Below are positions 34,644-43,089 of a stretch of DNA of 64,000 nt, piece after piece. The translations under genes and the position numbers were made by a program. Every line of letters starts with the position of its first letter. Positions within the stretch are counted from its first letter, which is position 1. The notes below the pieces were generated by a model. That model saw nothing but the letters and a program-made list of their open reading frames with translations, ran no database searches and was not told the DNA's origin. Origin of the DNA: Brevibacillus invocatus (lineage in GTDB: Bacteria > Bacillota > Bacilli > Brevibacillales > Brevibacillaceae); contig NZ_RHHR01000028.1 in NCBI RefSeq assembly GCF_003710915.1, positions 124,001 to 188,000 of the forward strand, read 5' to 3'.

Positions 34644-35231
34644 ATGGCAAAGAAAACGGGGGAAAAGTATCAAGCCATTATTGATGCTGCAGTTCGCGTC
34701 ATCGCTCGGCAGGGCTATCACAATGCTCAGGTATCCAAGATTGCCAAAGAGGCGAAAGTAGCGGACGGCACGATCTATCTCTACTTTGAAAACAAAGATG
34801 ATATTCTTATCTCCTTGTTTAACGAAAAGATGGGTCATTTTATTGAAACGTGCAGGGAACGCATCTTGGAAGCGAAGTCGGCGGAACAAAAGCTGTATGC
34901 TCTCGTTCACACGCATTTCAGTCAGCTTTCTCGGGATCAGGATTTGGCGATGGTGACACAGATCGAGCTACGCCAGTCCAATCCTGAGATCAGCGAAGGA
35001 ATAGGCAACGTCATGAAGCAGTATTTTGACCTGATTGACGAGGTGATTCGGGAAGGAATGGATGCTGGTATTTTCCGGCCCGACATCGAAGTGCGCCTGG
35101 CGAGAAAAATGATTTTTGGAACGCTCGATGCAGTGACGACATCATGGGTCATGAAACAGTGCAAATACGATCTTGTCTCCCATGTCGATCCCATTCATAA
35201 CCTCTTCCTAAATGGTTTGAAGGGAAAGTAG
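34644..35231 (+). CDS. fadR: Fatty acid degradation regulator FadR (TetR family)
   Basis: The 195-residue protein starts at ATG 34644 with GTGGAGGT upstream. The TetR helix-turn-helix lies at about residues 8-55: YQAIIDAAVRVIARQGYHNA followed by IAKEAKVADGTIYLYFENKD. The C-terminal domain (about 75-195) would bind long-chain acyl-CoA. In B. subtilis FadR represses beta-oxidation operons. A perfect FadR box precedes this gene, indicating autoregulation and shared control of fadB, etfB and etfA. Confidence 0.93.
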   Translation: MAKKTGEKYQAIIDAAVRVIARQGYHNAQVSKIAKEAKVADGTIYLYFENKDDILISLFNEKMGHFIETCRERILEAKSAEQKLYALVHTHFSQLSRDQDLAMVTQIELRQSNPEISEGIGNVMKQYFDLIDEVIREGMDAGIFRPDIEVRLARKMIFGTLDAVTTSWVMKQCKYDLVSHVDPIHNLFLNGLKGK

Positions 35232-35345
35232 TGAAAGAAAAGCTTTTGTTACAATCGTTCCTTTGTTAAAATGAAAGTGCGAAACTGAGCGACCGTTCGG
35301 AAAGGATGGTTGTTCCTTCATTTTTGATAGAGTGGAGGGTGAGAG

Positions 35346-36119
35346 ATGAGTGCACATTGGAATGTGCAGCTGGAGGATCGTGTTGCGGTTGTTACCATCA
35401 GCAATCCGCCGGCCAATGCGCTAAGCAAGTCTGTCCTGGAAGAGCTGCAGGAGCTTCTGGGGCAATGGGAAGCTGATTCTTCTATCAAGGCAATTGTGCT
35501 GACAGGAGAAGGGCGGTTTTTCATTGCTGGAGCTGATATCAAGGAATTTACCCAGATGGATGTGGCAGATGCTAAGCAAGCAGCCAAATTGGGACAAGGA
35601 TTGTTCAGCCGTCTGGAAACGTTCCCAAAACCGATCATTGCCGCTATTAATGGCGCATGTCTCGGAGGGGGACTGGAATTGGCGATGGCTTGCCACATCC
35701 GATTGGCTGCAGTGGAGGCGAAGCTTGGCTTGCCTGAGCTAAATCTGGGCTTGATTCCAGGCTACGGAGGTACACAGCGTCTCCCTCGCCTTGTAGGCCG
35801 TGGAAAGGCGACGCAGCTGATTCTGACCTCGGAGATGATCGGCGGCGAGGAAGCGCTACGCATCGGCTTGGTCGAAGGCGTTTATCCAGCTGAGCAATTG
35901 CTTTCCGAAGCGAAAAAGCTTGCTGCAGCCATCTCGCAAAAAAGTGCAGTGACAGTGAGATTTGCCTTGGAGGCGATCCACTCATCCAGCACACTCTCCC
36001 ATACAGAAGGGATGGACAAGGAAGCGGAGCTCTTCGGTAAGGCTTTTGCAACAGAAGACGTCAAAGAAGGCGTAGGCGCTTTTCTGGAAAAGCGGAAACC
36101 GCAATTTTCCGATCGTTAA
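35346..36119 (+). CDS. fadB: Enoyl-CoA hydratase
   Basis: The 257-residue crotonase-family protein has the oxyanion-hole segments GRFFIAGADIKEF (about 57-69) and NGACLGGGLELAMACHIRLA (about 102-121), and the catalytic glutamate region LPELNLGLIPGYGGTQRLPR. It hydrates trans-2-enoyl-CoA in beta-oxidation. GGAGGGTG precedes the ATG. Position in the fadR operon matches ysiB/fadB of B. subtilis. Confidence 0.93.
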   Translation: MSAHWNVQLEDRVAVVTISNPPANALSKSVLEELQELLGQWEADSSIKAIVLTGEGRFFIAGADIKEFTQMDVADAKQAAKLGQGLFSRLETFPKPIIAAINGACLGGGLELAMACHIRLAAVEAKLGLPELNLGLIPGYGGTQRLPRLVGRGKATQLILTSEMIGGEEALRIGLVEGVYPAEQLLSEAKKLAAAISQKSAVTVRFALEAIHSSSTLSHTEGMDKEAELFGKAFATEDVKEGVGAFLEKRKPQFSDR

Positions 36120-36211
36120 ATCCCATCGTTAACGATATATATGAAGAAGAGAAATGGCTTGCCTCATTAACCATTTCAAGGTAGCATCTCGACTAAGGAG
36201 GGGTTATTTGA

Positions 36212-36979
36212 ATGAACATTTTAGTTGTGTTGAAACAGACATTTGACACAGAAGAGAAAATTGTGATTCAAGGTGGAAACATTTCTGAAGACGGTGTTGA
36301 ATTTATCATTAATCCATACGATGAGTATGCTGTTGAAGAAGCGATCAAGCTGAAGGAAGAGCATGGTGGCGAGGTGACAGTGGTAAGCATCGGGCCGGAT
36401 CGTGCTGAAAGCGCACTGCGTACCGCGCTGGCCATGGGAGCTGACAAGGCAGTTCTGGTGGATGACGAGTCCCTGTTTGGTGACGAGTTCACAACAGCGA
36501 AGGTTCTTGCAGCGGTTGCAAAAAAAGAAGGCTTTGACATCATTCTTGGCGGCCAAATGGCTGTAGATACAGGTGCCGGACAAGGTGGACCTCGTCTTGC
36601 TGAGGAGCTGGGCATCAACCACGTTTCAACTGCAGTAAAACTGGAGATTGATGGCACTTCCGTACGTGTCGAGCGGGATGTGGAAGGTGATCTGGAGGTT
36701 GTGGAAACCAGCCTTCCTGTATTGATCACAGCTCAACAAGGCTTGAACGAGCCGCGTTACCCTTCCCTGCCAGGGATCATGAAAGCAAAGAAAAAGCCTC
36801 TGGACCGTCTCTCTGCTGATGATCTCGGTCTGTCTGCCGATGAGGTAAAAGCGAAGACTGAGATTGTAGATCAAATTTTGCCGCCAACAAAACAGGCTGG
36901 GCGCATCTTGTCCGGTGATCTGGCTGCACAGGCGTCTGAATTGGTGCAACTGTTGCGCAACGAAGCGAAAGTGATCTAA
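36212..36979 (+). CDS. etfB: Electron transfer flavoprotein beta subunit
   Basis: The 255-residue protein has the EtfB fold: VLKQTFDTEEKI at the N-terminus, INPYDEYAVEEAIKLKE, the AMP-binding-type loop GGQMAVDTGAGQGGPRLAEE and the family signature LPVLITAQQGLNEPRYPSL. It pairs with EtfA to pass electrons from acyl-CoA dehydrogenases to the quinone pool. AAGGAGG precedes the ATG and etfA follows after 20 bases. Confidence 0.95.
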   Translation: MNILVVLKQTFDTEEKIVIQGGNISEDGVEFIINPYDEYAVEEAIKLKEEHGGEVTVVSIGPDRAESALRTALAMGADKAVLVDDESLFGDEFTTAKVLAAVAKKEGFDIILGGQMAVDTGAGQGGPRLAEELGINHVSTAVKLEIDGTSVRVERDVEGDLEVVETSLPVLITAQQGLNEPRYPSLPGIMKAKKKPLDRLSADDLGLSADEVKAKTEIVDQILPPTKQAGRILSGDLAAQASELVQLLRNEAKVI

Positions 36980-36999
36980 GAGAGAGGGAGAGGATTTCC

Positions 37000-37959
37000 A
37001 TGAAAAAAGTACTTGTATTGGCAGAGGTTCGCGACGGACAGCTGCGTAATGTATCGCTGGAAGCCCTTGCTGCAGCACAGATCATTGCAGAAGGTGGCGA
37101 AGTGGTCGCAGGCGTTTTTGGGGCAGGTGCAGCAGCTCACGCGGCGATTCTCGGCCAGCATGGAGCAGCTTCAGTCTACACGGCTGAGCACGAGGCATTG
37201 GCGCAGTACACACCTGATGCATATGCGCAAGCAGTTACACAATTGATCGAATTCGTGTCTCCAGATGCTGTTGTCTTGGGTCATACAGCAATCGGACGTG
37301 ACGTTGCTCCTCGTGTTGCAGCTCGTCTCGGGTTCGGACTGGTTTCTGACGTAACAGGGGTGGAGGCAGGACCTGTTTTTGTTCGCCCGATTTACGCAGG
37401 GAAAGCCTTCCAAAAACGCAAGTTCAATGATGGAAAGGTGTTCATCACCATCCGTCCGAACAATATCGCAGTGGGAGAGGCAGACGCTTCGAAAACGGCT
37501 TCGGTTGTTCCGGTTGATTTGGAAATCAAGGATTTGCGTACGATTGTAAAAGAAGTTGTGAGCAAAACAAGCGGCAAAGTCGATTTGTCTGAAGCGAAGG
37601 TTATCATCTCCGGCGGTCGCGGAGTGAAAAGCGCAGAAGGCTTCCAGCCGTTGTATGAACTGGCTGAAGTGCTGGGTGCTGCAGTCGGCGCGTCTCGCGG
37701 TGCATGCGACGCGGATTACTGCGATTACTCCATGCAAATCGGTCAGACCGGAAAGGTAGTAACACCTGATTTGTACATCGCTTGCGGTATTTCTGGCGCC
37801 ATTCAACACTTGGCTGGTATGTCCAGCTCGAAAATTATTGTGGCGATCAACAAGGATCCGGAAGCGCCGATTTTCCAGATTGCAGATTATGGAATCGTCG
37901 GCGACCTGTTTGAAGTCGTGCCATTGCTTACAGCAGAGTTCAAAAAGGTTCTTGTTTAA
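37000..37959 (+). CDS. etfA: Electron transfer flavoprotein alpha subunit
   Basis: The 319-residue protein has the variable N-terminal domain (about 1-185) and the FAD-binding C-terminal domain with ISGGRGVKSAEGFQ, GAAVGASRGACDADY, IGQTGKVVTPDLYIACGISG and AINKDPEAPIFQIADYG. It forms the FAD heterodimer with EtfB. GAGAGGGAGAGG lies before the ATG. It closes the fadR operon and is followed by a terminator. Confidence 0.95.
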   Translation: MKKVLVLAEVRDGQLRNVSLEALAAAQIIAEGGEVVAGVFGAGAAAHAAILGQHGAASVYTAEHEALAQYTPDAYAQAVTQLIEFVSPDAVVLGHTAIGRDVAPRVAARLGFGLVSDVTGVEAGPVFVRPIYAGKAFQKRKFNDGKVFITIRPNNIAVGEADASKTASVVPVDLEIKDLRTIVKEVVSKTSGKVDLSEAKVIISGGRGVKSAEGFQPLYELAEVLGAAVGASRGACDADYCDYSMQIGQTGKVVTPDLYIACGISGAIQHLAGMSSSKIIVAINKDPEAPIFQIADYGIVGDLFEVVPLLTAEFKKVLV

Positions 37960-37978
37960 ACAAATAGAGAAGGAACAT

Positions 37979-38006
37979 AACGTCCCGAAGCTCGGGGCGT
38001 TTTTTT
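37979..38006 (+). terminator. Terminator after etfA
   Basis: AACGTCCCGA (37979-37988) pairs with TCGGGGCGTT (37992-38001), followed by a T7 run. Confidence 0.88.
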
Positions 38007-38190
38007 GTCCGCGGATTCCTACCGCCGCTTTGATCGCATTGAACGTCGTGACGGTAATCATATGATCACGAGAGGGACATCCATCGTTTAAAGCAAACGG
38101 GGCAGTAAAGAACGAAAGAATCGGTGATGGACCGTTAGAATAACGCTTGGCAGGACACACTAACGGAAGAGTGCGGAAAGTGTCTGGCGC
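38007..38190. other. Non-coding stretch with dense stem-loops between etfA and trxA
   Basis: No convincing gene is present. The stretch has several short perfect inverted repeats: CGTTT/AAACG around 38086-38100, CCATC (about 38081) with GATGG (about 38126), CCGTTAG (38132-38138) with CTAACGG (38160-38166), and GACAC (about 38154) with GTGTC (about 38180). The last two pairings exclude each other. This could be a small structured RNA or only chance. Confidence 0.3.
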
Positions 38191-38192
38191 CG

Positions 38193-38221
38193 TAGTCATA
38201 TTGATGCAGGGATGATATACT
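38193..38221 (+). promoter_or_regulatory. trxA promoter, extended -10
   Basis: TGATATACT (38213-38221) is an extended -10; TAGTCA (38193-38198) is a weak -35 at 17 bp. Confidence 0.55.
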
Positions 38222-38272
38222 AAATGTGTGAGGTACTTTTTTCCGTAGGAAGAGATCAAGGAGGTAACTTTC

Positions 38273-38587
38273 ATGGCTATCGTAAATGCATCTGATCAAA
38301 ACTTTTCCCAAGAAATCGAGCAAGGAACTGTCCTTGTTGACTTTTGGGCACCTTGGTGCGGCCCTTGCAAAATGATTGCACCGGTGCTGGAGCAAATCGA
38401 CAGCGAAGTGGGCTCCAAGCTCAAAATCGTAAAGGTAAACGTCGATGACAACCCAGAATCTGCAGGTCGTTTTGGCGTTATGTCTATTCCTACACTGATC
38501 GTGTTCAAGGATGGTCAACCTGTCGATAAAGTAATCGGCTTCCAACCAAAAGAAGCACTGATGGCGACAGTAGGCAAGCACCTGTAA
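38273..38587 (+). CDS. trxA: Thioredoxin
   Basis: The 104-residue protein is a standard thioredoxin with the WCGPC active site at residues 28-32 ([11 protein letters not shown]) and the cis-proline segment [11 protein letters not shown]. It reduces disulfides in cytosolic proteins using thioredoxin reductase. AAGGAGG precedes the ATG. It sits between etfA and uvrC as in B. subtilis. Confidence 0.98.
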   Translation: MAIVNASDQNFSQEIEQGTVLVDFWAPWCGPCKMIAPVLEQIDSEVGSKLKIVKVNVDDNPESAGRFGVMSIPTLIVFKDGQPVDKVIGFQPKEALMATVGKHL

Positions 38588-38616
38588 GGTGACCAATGGG
38601 CAATAACGGAAGGCAG

Positions 38617-38655
38617 AAGCAGCATTTGCATGGATGTGCAAGTGCTGCTTTTCTT
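38617..38655 (+). terminator. Terminator after trxA
   Basis: AAGCAGCA and TTGCA (38617-38630) pair with TGCAA and TGCTGCTT (38637-38650), followed by TTCTTTT. Confidence 0.85.
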
Positions 38656-38746
38656 TTCCGGGTGATTCCGAACGCCTAATGATTTTCATCAGTTGGCAAA
38701 CATGATACGATGATGCATGGAACGTATCTGGAAGGAGGGAGCAGCT

Positions 38747-40528
38747 TTGAACAGCTCCTTGAAAGACAAGTTAGGGGTCTTGCCTGAAAAGCCAGGCTGC
38801 TACCTGATGAAAAACGCTGTGGGAGAAATCATCTACGTGGGGAAGGCCAAAGTGCTGAAGAACCGCGTTCGTTCCTATTTTACAGGAAGCCATGATGGCA
38901 AGACGCAGCTTTTAGTGAGTGAAATTACAGATTTTGAATATATTGTCGTCTCCTCCGCGATTGAGGCCTTGATTCTGGAGTGCAATCTGATCAAACAGCA
39001 CAATCCTCGTTACAATGTGATGCTTAAGGACGATAAAACGTACCCATACATCAAGATCACGAATGAAAAGCAACCTCGTTTGGAGATTACGCGCAAGGTA
39101 TTAAAGGACAAGGCGCGTTACTTTGGACCCTATCCCAACGCTGGGGATGCAGGGGAAGTCAAAAAATTGCTGGATCGCCTGTATCCTTTACGCAAGTGCA
39201 AAACGATGCCGAAGCAGGTATGTCTCTATTATCATCTGGGGCAGTGTCTAGCGCCCTGTGTGAATGACGTTTCTCAAGAGGAAAATCAGCGTCTGGTCGA
39301 CGAGATCAGCCGTTTTCTTGACGGCGGTCATGAAGAGATGAAAAAGCAGCTGACGGAAAAAATGCTGCACGCATCGGAGAACATGGATTTTGAGCGGGCG
39401 AAGGAATACCGCGACCAGATCAAGAGCATCGAAGCCGTGATGGAAAAACAGAAGATTACGATGGCTGATACGGTCGATCGCGATATTATCGGCTATGCAG
39501 TGGATAAAGGCTGGATGTGCATTCAGATCTTCTATATGAGGCAAGGGAAAATGATTGAGCGTCAGACGACCTCGTTCCCCTACTATGGCGATGAGGCTGA
39601 AGATTTCATGTCCTATGTGAGCCAATTTTACTATGACAAGCAAAATGTACTGCCCAAGGAGATATTATTACCCGAGAGCAGCGATCCCGATCTTCTGGCA
39701 GAGTGGCTAGGTGTGAAAGTCCATGCTCCCAAGCGCGGTAAAAAACGCGAGCTGGTGCAGATGGCAAGTGAAAACGCACGTATAGCCCTACAGGAAAAAT
39801 TTGCGTTGATGTCCAAAGACGATGCCCGCACTGTCCAAGCTGTTCACAATCTGGGGCATATTCTCGGTATCGGCACACCACTTCGGATCGAAGCGTTTGA
39901 CAACTCGAATATTCAAGGGACAGAGCCTGTTTCCGCGATGGTTGTGTTTACGAATGGCCGCCCGGACAAGAAGGAATATCGCAAGTTCAAGATCAAGACC
40001 GTCGAAGGCCCCGATGATTACGGATCCATGCGTGAAGTGATCCGCCGCCGATACACGCGCCTGCTCAAGGAAAACCAGGAAATGCCTGATCTGATCGTGA
40101 TCGATGGGGGAAAAGGTCAAATTAGCGCAGCGATGGATGTGCTGGAAAACGAATTGGGTCTGTACATTCCTGTTTGTGGCTTGGCGAAGGATGACAAGCA
40201 CCGAACAGCCGAGCTGATGTATGGTGATCCGCCTGAAACGGTGGAGCTTAGACGGGACAGCTATGAATTTTACTTGCTGCAGCGAATCCAGGATGAGGTG
40301 CACCGGTTTGCCATTACCTTTCACCGGCAATCGCGTTCGAAGACGATGCTGTCCTCCCAGCTGGACGAGATTCCGGGCATTGGCGAAAAGAGACGCAAAC
40401 AGTTATTTACGCATTTTGGCTCGTTAAAAAAAATGCGCGAGGCTAGCGTCGAAGACTTCCGCCAATTAGGGTTCGGAGATAAGCTGGCACGAGAGATCAT
40501 TGCTCATCTGAGAAAGCTGGAAACATAA
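38747..40528 (+). CDS. uvrC: Excinuclease ABC subunit C
   Basis: The start is TTG 38747, with AAGGAGGG 7 bases upstream, giving 593 residues close to the B. subtilis length; an in-frame ATG at 38717 has no ribosome binding site. Parts are the GIY-YIG nuclease (about 13-95: [20 protein letters not shown]), the UVR domain that contacts UvrB (about 195-235: [17 protein letters not shown]), the RNase-H-like second nuclease domain (about 375-490: [23 protein letters not shown]) and the C-terminal HhH pair ([18 protein letters not shown]). UvrC makes both incisions in nucleotide excision repair. Confidence 0.96.
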   Translation: MNSSLKDKLGVLPEKPGCYLMKNAVGEIIYVGKAKVLKNRVRSYFTGSHDGKTQLLVSEITDFEYIVVSSAIEALILECNLIKQHNPRYNVMLKDDKTYPYIKITNEKQPRLEITRKVLKDKARYFGPYPNAGDAGEVKKLLDRLYPLRKCKTMPKQVCLYYHLGQCLAPCVNDVSQEENQRLVDEISRFLDGGHEEMKKQLTEKMLHASENMDFERAKEYRDQIKSIEAVMEKQKITMADTVDRDIIGYAVDKGWMCIQIFYMRQGKMIERQTTSFPYYGDEAEDFMSYVSQFYYDKQNVLPKEILLPESSDPDLLAEWLGVKVHAPKRGKKRELVQMASENARIALQEKFALMSKDDARTVQAVHNLGHILGIGTPLRIEAFDNSNIQGTEPVSAMVVFTNGRPDKKEYRKFKIKTVEGPDDYGSMREVIRRRYTRLLKENQEMPDLIVIDGGKGQISAAMDVLENELGLYIPVCGLAKDDKHRTAELMYGDPPETVELRRDSYEFYLLQRIQDEVHRFAITFHRQSRSKTMLSSQLDEIPGIGEKRRKQLFTHFGSLKKMREASVEDFRQLGFGDKLAREIIAHLRKLET

Positions 40529-40545
40529 TCCAGAATAAAAAGGAA

Positions 40546-40574
40546 TTGAACTGCTACAAGCTCCATGATATAAT
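40546..40574 (+). promoter_or_regulatory. SigA promoter of lysC
   Basis: TTGAAC (40546-40551), 17 bp, then TGATATAAT with TATAAT at 40569-40574, an extended -10. Start point near 40581. Confidence 0.88.
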
Positions 40575-40596
40575 CCCATTCAAACAGAATAGTTGG

Positions 40597-40842
40597 CCTC
40601 ACTTCCCCAAAGGAGTGAGGTAGAGGCGCGAAAACCAAGAGTACCTCCCTGAGATCGGGTGTCTGTGAAGGGTATGGGAAAGGGGAATTCGCCGAAGTGT
40701 GAAGAGCGACCCGCTGCTTTTCATGCTGGGCTTGTGTTGAATAAACGCAGGACTGTCATCCAGGCAATGTCCGGTTGCTGGATGGAGAGCTATCTCACGG
40801 TGTGTCAGTGTGAGTGATGACGGGATATATTCCGATGGTCAT
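40597..40842 (+). promoter_or_regulatory. Lysine riboswitch (L box)
   Basis: Conserved L-box blocks are seen in order: GAGGTAGAGGCGCG (about 40617), AAGAGTA (about 40637), GGGAAAGGGGAATTCGCCGAAG (about 40676-40697, joined by variable stems) and paired arms such as CATCCAG/CTGGATG (about 40757-40785). It precedes aspartokinase, the usual target. A 6-bp helix GATGAC/GTCATC (about 40816-40842) follows the aptamer and might be part of the expression platform. Lysine binding is known to cause early termination of lysC. Confidence 0.88.
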
Positions 40843-40880
40843 CCTTTACTGTCCGCGTGTATTGGGAAGGAGGAGCCGGT

Positions 40881-40895
40881 ATGTCGAAATCATAG
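40881..40895 (+). CDS. Four-codon leader peptide (MSKS)
   Basis: A strong ribosome binding site GGGAAGGAGGAG (40864-40875) is followed at 7 bases by ATG TCG AAA TCA TAG. The stop touches the first base of the terminator stem. A ribosome here would cover the base of the terminator, so translation could affect attenuation. It contains one lysine codon. It may instead be a fortuitous purine-rich segment of the riboswitch platform. Confidence 0.4.
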   Translation: MSKS

Positions 40896-40932
40896 ACAGC
40901 GACAGGTGAGATTCCTTGTTGGTGTCTTTTTT
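40895..40932 (+). terminator. Attenuator of the lysC leader
   Basis: GACA plus CGACAGG (40895-40906) pairs with CCTTGTTGG plus TGTC (40913-40926), with one bulge on each side, followed by a T6 run. It is the only good terminator between the aptamer and lysC. Confidence 0.7.
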
Positions 40933-40972
40933 GTACATTTTATATAGAAAACACAGATAAAAAATAGAGAAC

Positions 40973-40995
40973 GATATGGATATGGATATGGATAC
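40973..40995 (+). repeat. Hexamer tandem repeat GATATG
   Basis: Three perfect copies of GATATG followed by GATAC lie just before the lysC ribosome binding site. They create three ATG codons in another frame that runs to 41026, overlapping the lysC start at 41017. Confidence 0.8.
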
Positions 40996-41016
40996 GAGAA
41001 AAAGGAGAGAAGTGCC

Positions 41017-42258
41017 GTGGGATTGATCGTACAGAAATATGGTGGTACTTCTGTAGGTACCATTGAGCGAATTTTGCGAGTTGCTGATCGGATTATCGCA
41101 AATAAAGAAGAAGGTCACGACATGGTGATCATATTGTCCGCGATGGGCAAATCGACGGACGTGCTGGTCGATATGGCCAAGGAGATTACGCCCTATCCCT
41201 CAGAAAGAGAAATGGATATGCTCCTGAGCACAGGGGAACAGGTATCGATTGCCCTGCTCTCTATGGCCTTGCACCAAAAAGGCTACGACGCTATTTCGTT
41301 GACTGGCTGGCAAGCCGGGATCACGACGGAAGCCATTCACAGCCGTGCTAGGATCAAGGAAATTGACCCGACGCGCATTCGTGCGGAATTGAGCCGTGGT
41401 CGCGTCGTCATCGTAGCAGGTTTTCAAGGTATCAGCGACGAAGGCGAAATTACCACCCTGGGACGTGGCGGATCGGATACCTCTGCCGTGACTTTGGCGG
41501 CAAGCCTAAAGGCTGACAGATGCGAGATCTTTACAGATGTATCGGGGGTCTACACGGCTGATCCGCGTGTAGTTCCCGCTGCACGCAAGCTGGATCGCAT
41601 CTCCTATGACGAGATGCTTGAGCTGGCGAATCTGGGGGCTGGTGTCCTCCACCCTCGTTCGGTCGAGGCAGCCAAAAAGTACAAGGTAAAACTGGTCGTC
41701 CGCTCCAGCTTTACATCGGAAGAAGGAACGTTCGTAGAGGAGGCTCCCCAAATGGAAACAGGAAGAGTAGTTAGTGGTGTAGCGCATGATGAAGAGGTGG
41801 CGAAGATCACGGTAGTTGGCATGCCGGCGAAGGTTGGAACGCTCTCTCGCCTCTTCAATACGCTGGCTGATCATCAGGTTAACGTAGACATCATTATCCA
41901 AAGCTCCTATGATGCGGATGTGACCAATATATCCTTTACGGTGGCGTCCGGCGATTTGAAGCATGCGCTGGATACGCTGGCTAAGAATCGGGAAATGCTT
42001 GGCTTTGATAAGATAGATCACGAGGAAGGCTTGACCAAAGTATCGATCGTAGGCGCTGGAATGGTGAACAATCCCGGCGTTGCTGCAGAAATGTTCCGCG
42101 TGCTTGCCGAACAGCAAATTACGATCAAGATGGTATCTACTTCCGATATCAAGGTATCTTGTGTCATACCTGCAGATTTGACTGACCTGGCCGTGCGCAG
42201 CTTACATACGGCATACGGACTGGATGTCGAACAAACGGCTGTCGTACACGGCTTGTAG
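41017..42258 (+). CDS. lysC: Aspartokinase (lysine-sensitive, LysC type)
   Basis: The 413-residue enzyme phosphorylates aspartate, the first step to lysine, threonine, methionine, cell-wall diaminopimelate and dipicolinate. The kinase domain starts GLIVQKYGGTSVG and includes TLGRGGSDTSAVTLAASL (about 150-167) and FTDVSGVYTADPRVV. Two ACT domains (about 265-410) carry VGMPAKVGTLSRLFNTLADH and VSIVGAGMVNNPGVAAEMF. Start is GTG with AAAGGAG upstream. Control is by the lysine riboswitch. An internal start at codon 246 would make the regulatory beta subunit. Confidence 0.95.
   Translation: MGLIVQKYGGTSVGTIERILRVADRIIANKEEGHDMVIILSAMGKSTDVLVDMAKEITPYPSEREMDMLLSTGEQVSIALLSMALHQKGYDAISLTGWQAGITTEAIHSRARIKEIDPTRIRAELSRGRVVIVAGFQGISDEGEITTLGRGGSDTSAVTLAASLKADRCEIFTDVSGVYTADPRVVPAARKLDRISYDEMLELANLGAGVLHPRSVEAAKKYKVKLVVRSSFTSEEGTFVEEAPQMETGRVVSGVAHDEEVAKITVVGMPAKVGTLSRLFNTLADHQVNVDIIIQSSYDADVTNISFTVASGDLKHALDTLAKNREMLGFDKIDHEEGLTKVSIVGAGMVNNPGVAAEMFRVLAEQQITIKMVSTSDIKVSCVIPADLTDLAVRSLHTAYGLDVEQTAVVHGL
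41752..42258 (+). other. lysC: Internal start for the aspartokinase beta subunit
   Basis: ATG at codon 246 is preceded by AGAGGAGG (41736-41743) at 8 bases, an unusually strong ribosome binding site inside a coding region. In B. subtilis, LysC beta is made from an in-frame start at the equivalent place and forms an alpha2-beta2 enzyme. The product would have 168 residues containing the ACT domains only. Confidence 0.8.
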
Positions 42259-42297
42259 AAACCTCCCCCCTCTTTATTGTGGAAGAGGGGGTTTTTT
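42259..42297 (+). terminator. Terminator after lysC
   Basis: CCCCCTCTT (about 42266-42274) pairs with AAGAGGGGG (42283-42291), followed by T6. It may also serve the converging yslB-like gene. Confidence 0.9.
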
Positions 42298-42311
42298 CAA
42301 GTCATAAGCAG

Positions 42312-42764
42312 CTAGAAGCACGCGCGAATGACCAAGCTTTTGCTCCCCTGCTCCTCGACTTCCATTTGTACCACTGTCTCCTTGCCCAGCCATTGCTCGA
42401 TTGCTCCGGCGATCACTCCGCATTCCAATGAGAGGGAGCGGCTGAGACGTTCTGTGGACAGATGAGGGTAGATCGTGTGGGTGAGGCTGTAGCTGATATA
42501 TTGCGGAGATTCCTCCAGCAGGTCGAGCTGCCCCAGTCCCAGTCTAATGAAGGGCAGGATGATTCCATTGGCCGATTGGATCGGAATCTTTCGTCCCATG
42601 TTCTTTCCCATCCAGTAGAGAATCGGACTTTCGCTTTCTCCAAGAAGGGTTTGGGTCAAAGTTTCGCGCAGCAAAAGATAGCCAAGATAGGGCATGTTCA
42701 TCCTTTCCGCGTGGGCGATGGACGGAGCAGGAAACAAGGCTGCCAGTTGATCGGTTTCTTTCAC
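42312..42764 (-). CDS. yslB: DUF2507 family protein (YslB-like)
   Basis: The 150-residue cytosolic protein has the DUF2507 pattern: LGYLLLRETLTQTLLGESES, ILYWMGKNMGRK and the C-terminal ECGVIAGAIEQWLG. It lies between lysC and sdhCAB as yslB does in B. subtilis, but in the opposite direction. The function is not known; the fold is related to the small-molecule binding 4-vinyl-reductase-like group. Start is GTG with AGGAGGG upstream. Confidence 0.8.
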   Translation of the reverse strand: MKETDQLAALFPAPSIAHAERMNMPYLGYLLLRETLTQTLLGESESPILYWMGKNMGRKIPIQSANGIILPFIRLGLGQLDLLEESPQYISYSLTHTIYPHLSTERLSRSLSLECGVIAGAIEQWLGKETVVQMEVEEQGSKSLVIRACF

Positions 42765-42887
42765 TCTACTTCCCTCCTGTCTGTACTAGATTATGAGGGT
42801 CATGCGTGGTTCATGACACATTCATAGAGAAAAAGGACAGGATTTCAAATCGTTTGTTCTATCAATGGATTTAGTCTATTCATTGTC

Positions 42888-42916
42888 TTGACGCTCCCAA
42901 CAGACAGGAGTACAAT
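42888..42916 (+). promoter_or_regulatory. SigA promoter of sdhCAB
   Basis: TTGACG (42888-42893), 17 bp, TACAAT (42911-42916). A dyad GTCATG-N7-CATGAC lies 71 bp upstream of the -35 (42799-42817). Confidence 0.8.
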
Positions 42917-42964
42917 TGTTTTGGTCAATGTTTTGCCATTCTTTTTTTCGTATTCCGACACATT

Positions 42965-43004
42965 TTGTCAATTCAGGACAAAGAGTGTGACGGGCGTCCC
43001 GTCA
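42965..43004 (+). other. Hairpins in the sdhCAB leader
   Basis: The leader is about 165 nt. It has TTGTC/GACAA (42965-42969 with 42977-42981), enclosed by ACAC/GTGT, and a perfect 7-bp stem TGACGGG/CCCGTCA with a 3-base loop (42988-43004). No U-tract follows, so this is not a terminator. Confidence 0.5.
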
Positions 43005-43089
43005 TGTCTAACGGATAAGGCAATGGGTTAGGATATGAGAGAAGGATCTAGTAAAAGAGCGTTAGATACATTGAAAGGGGGACCATTGT

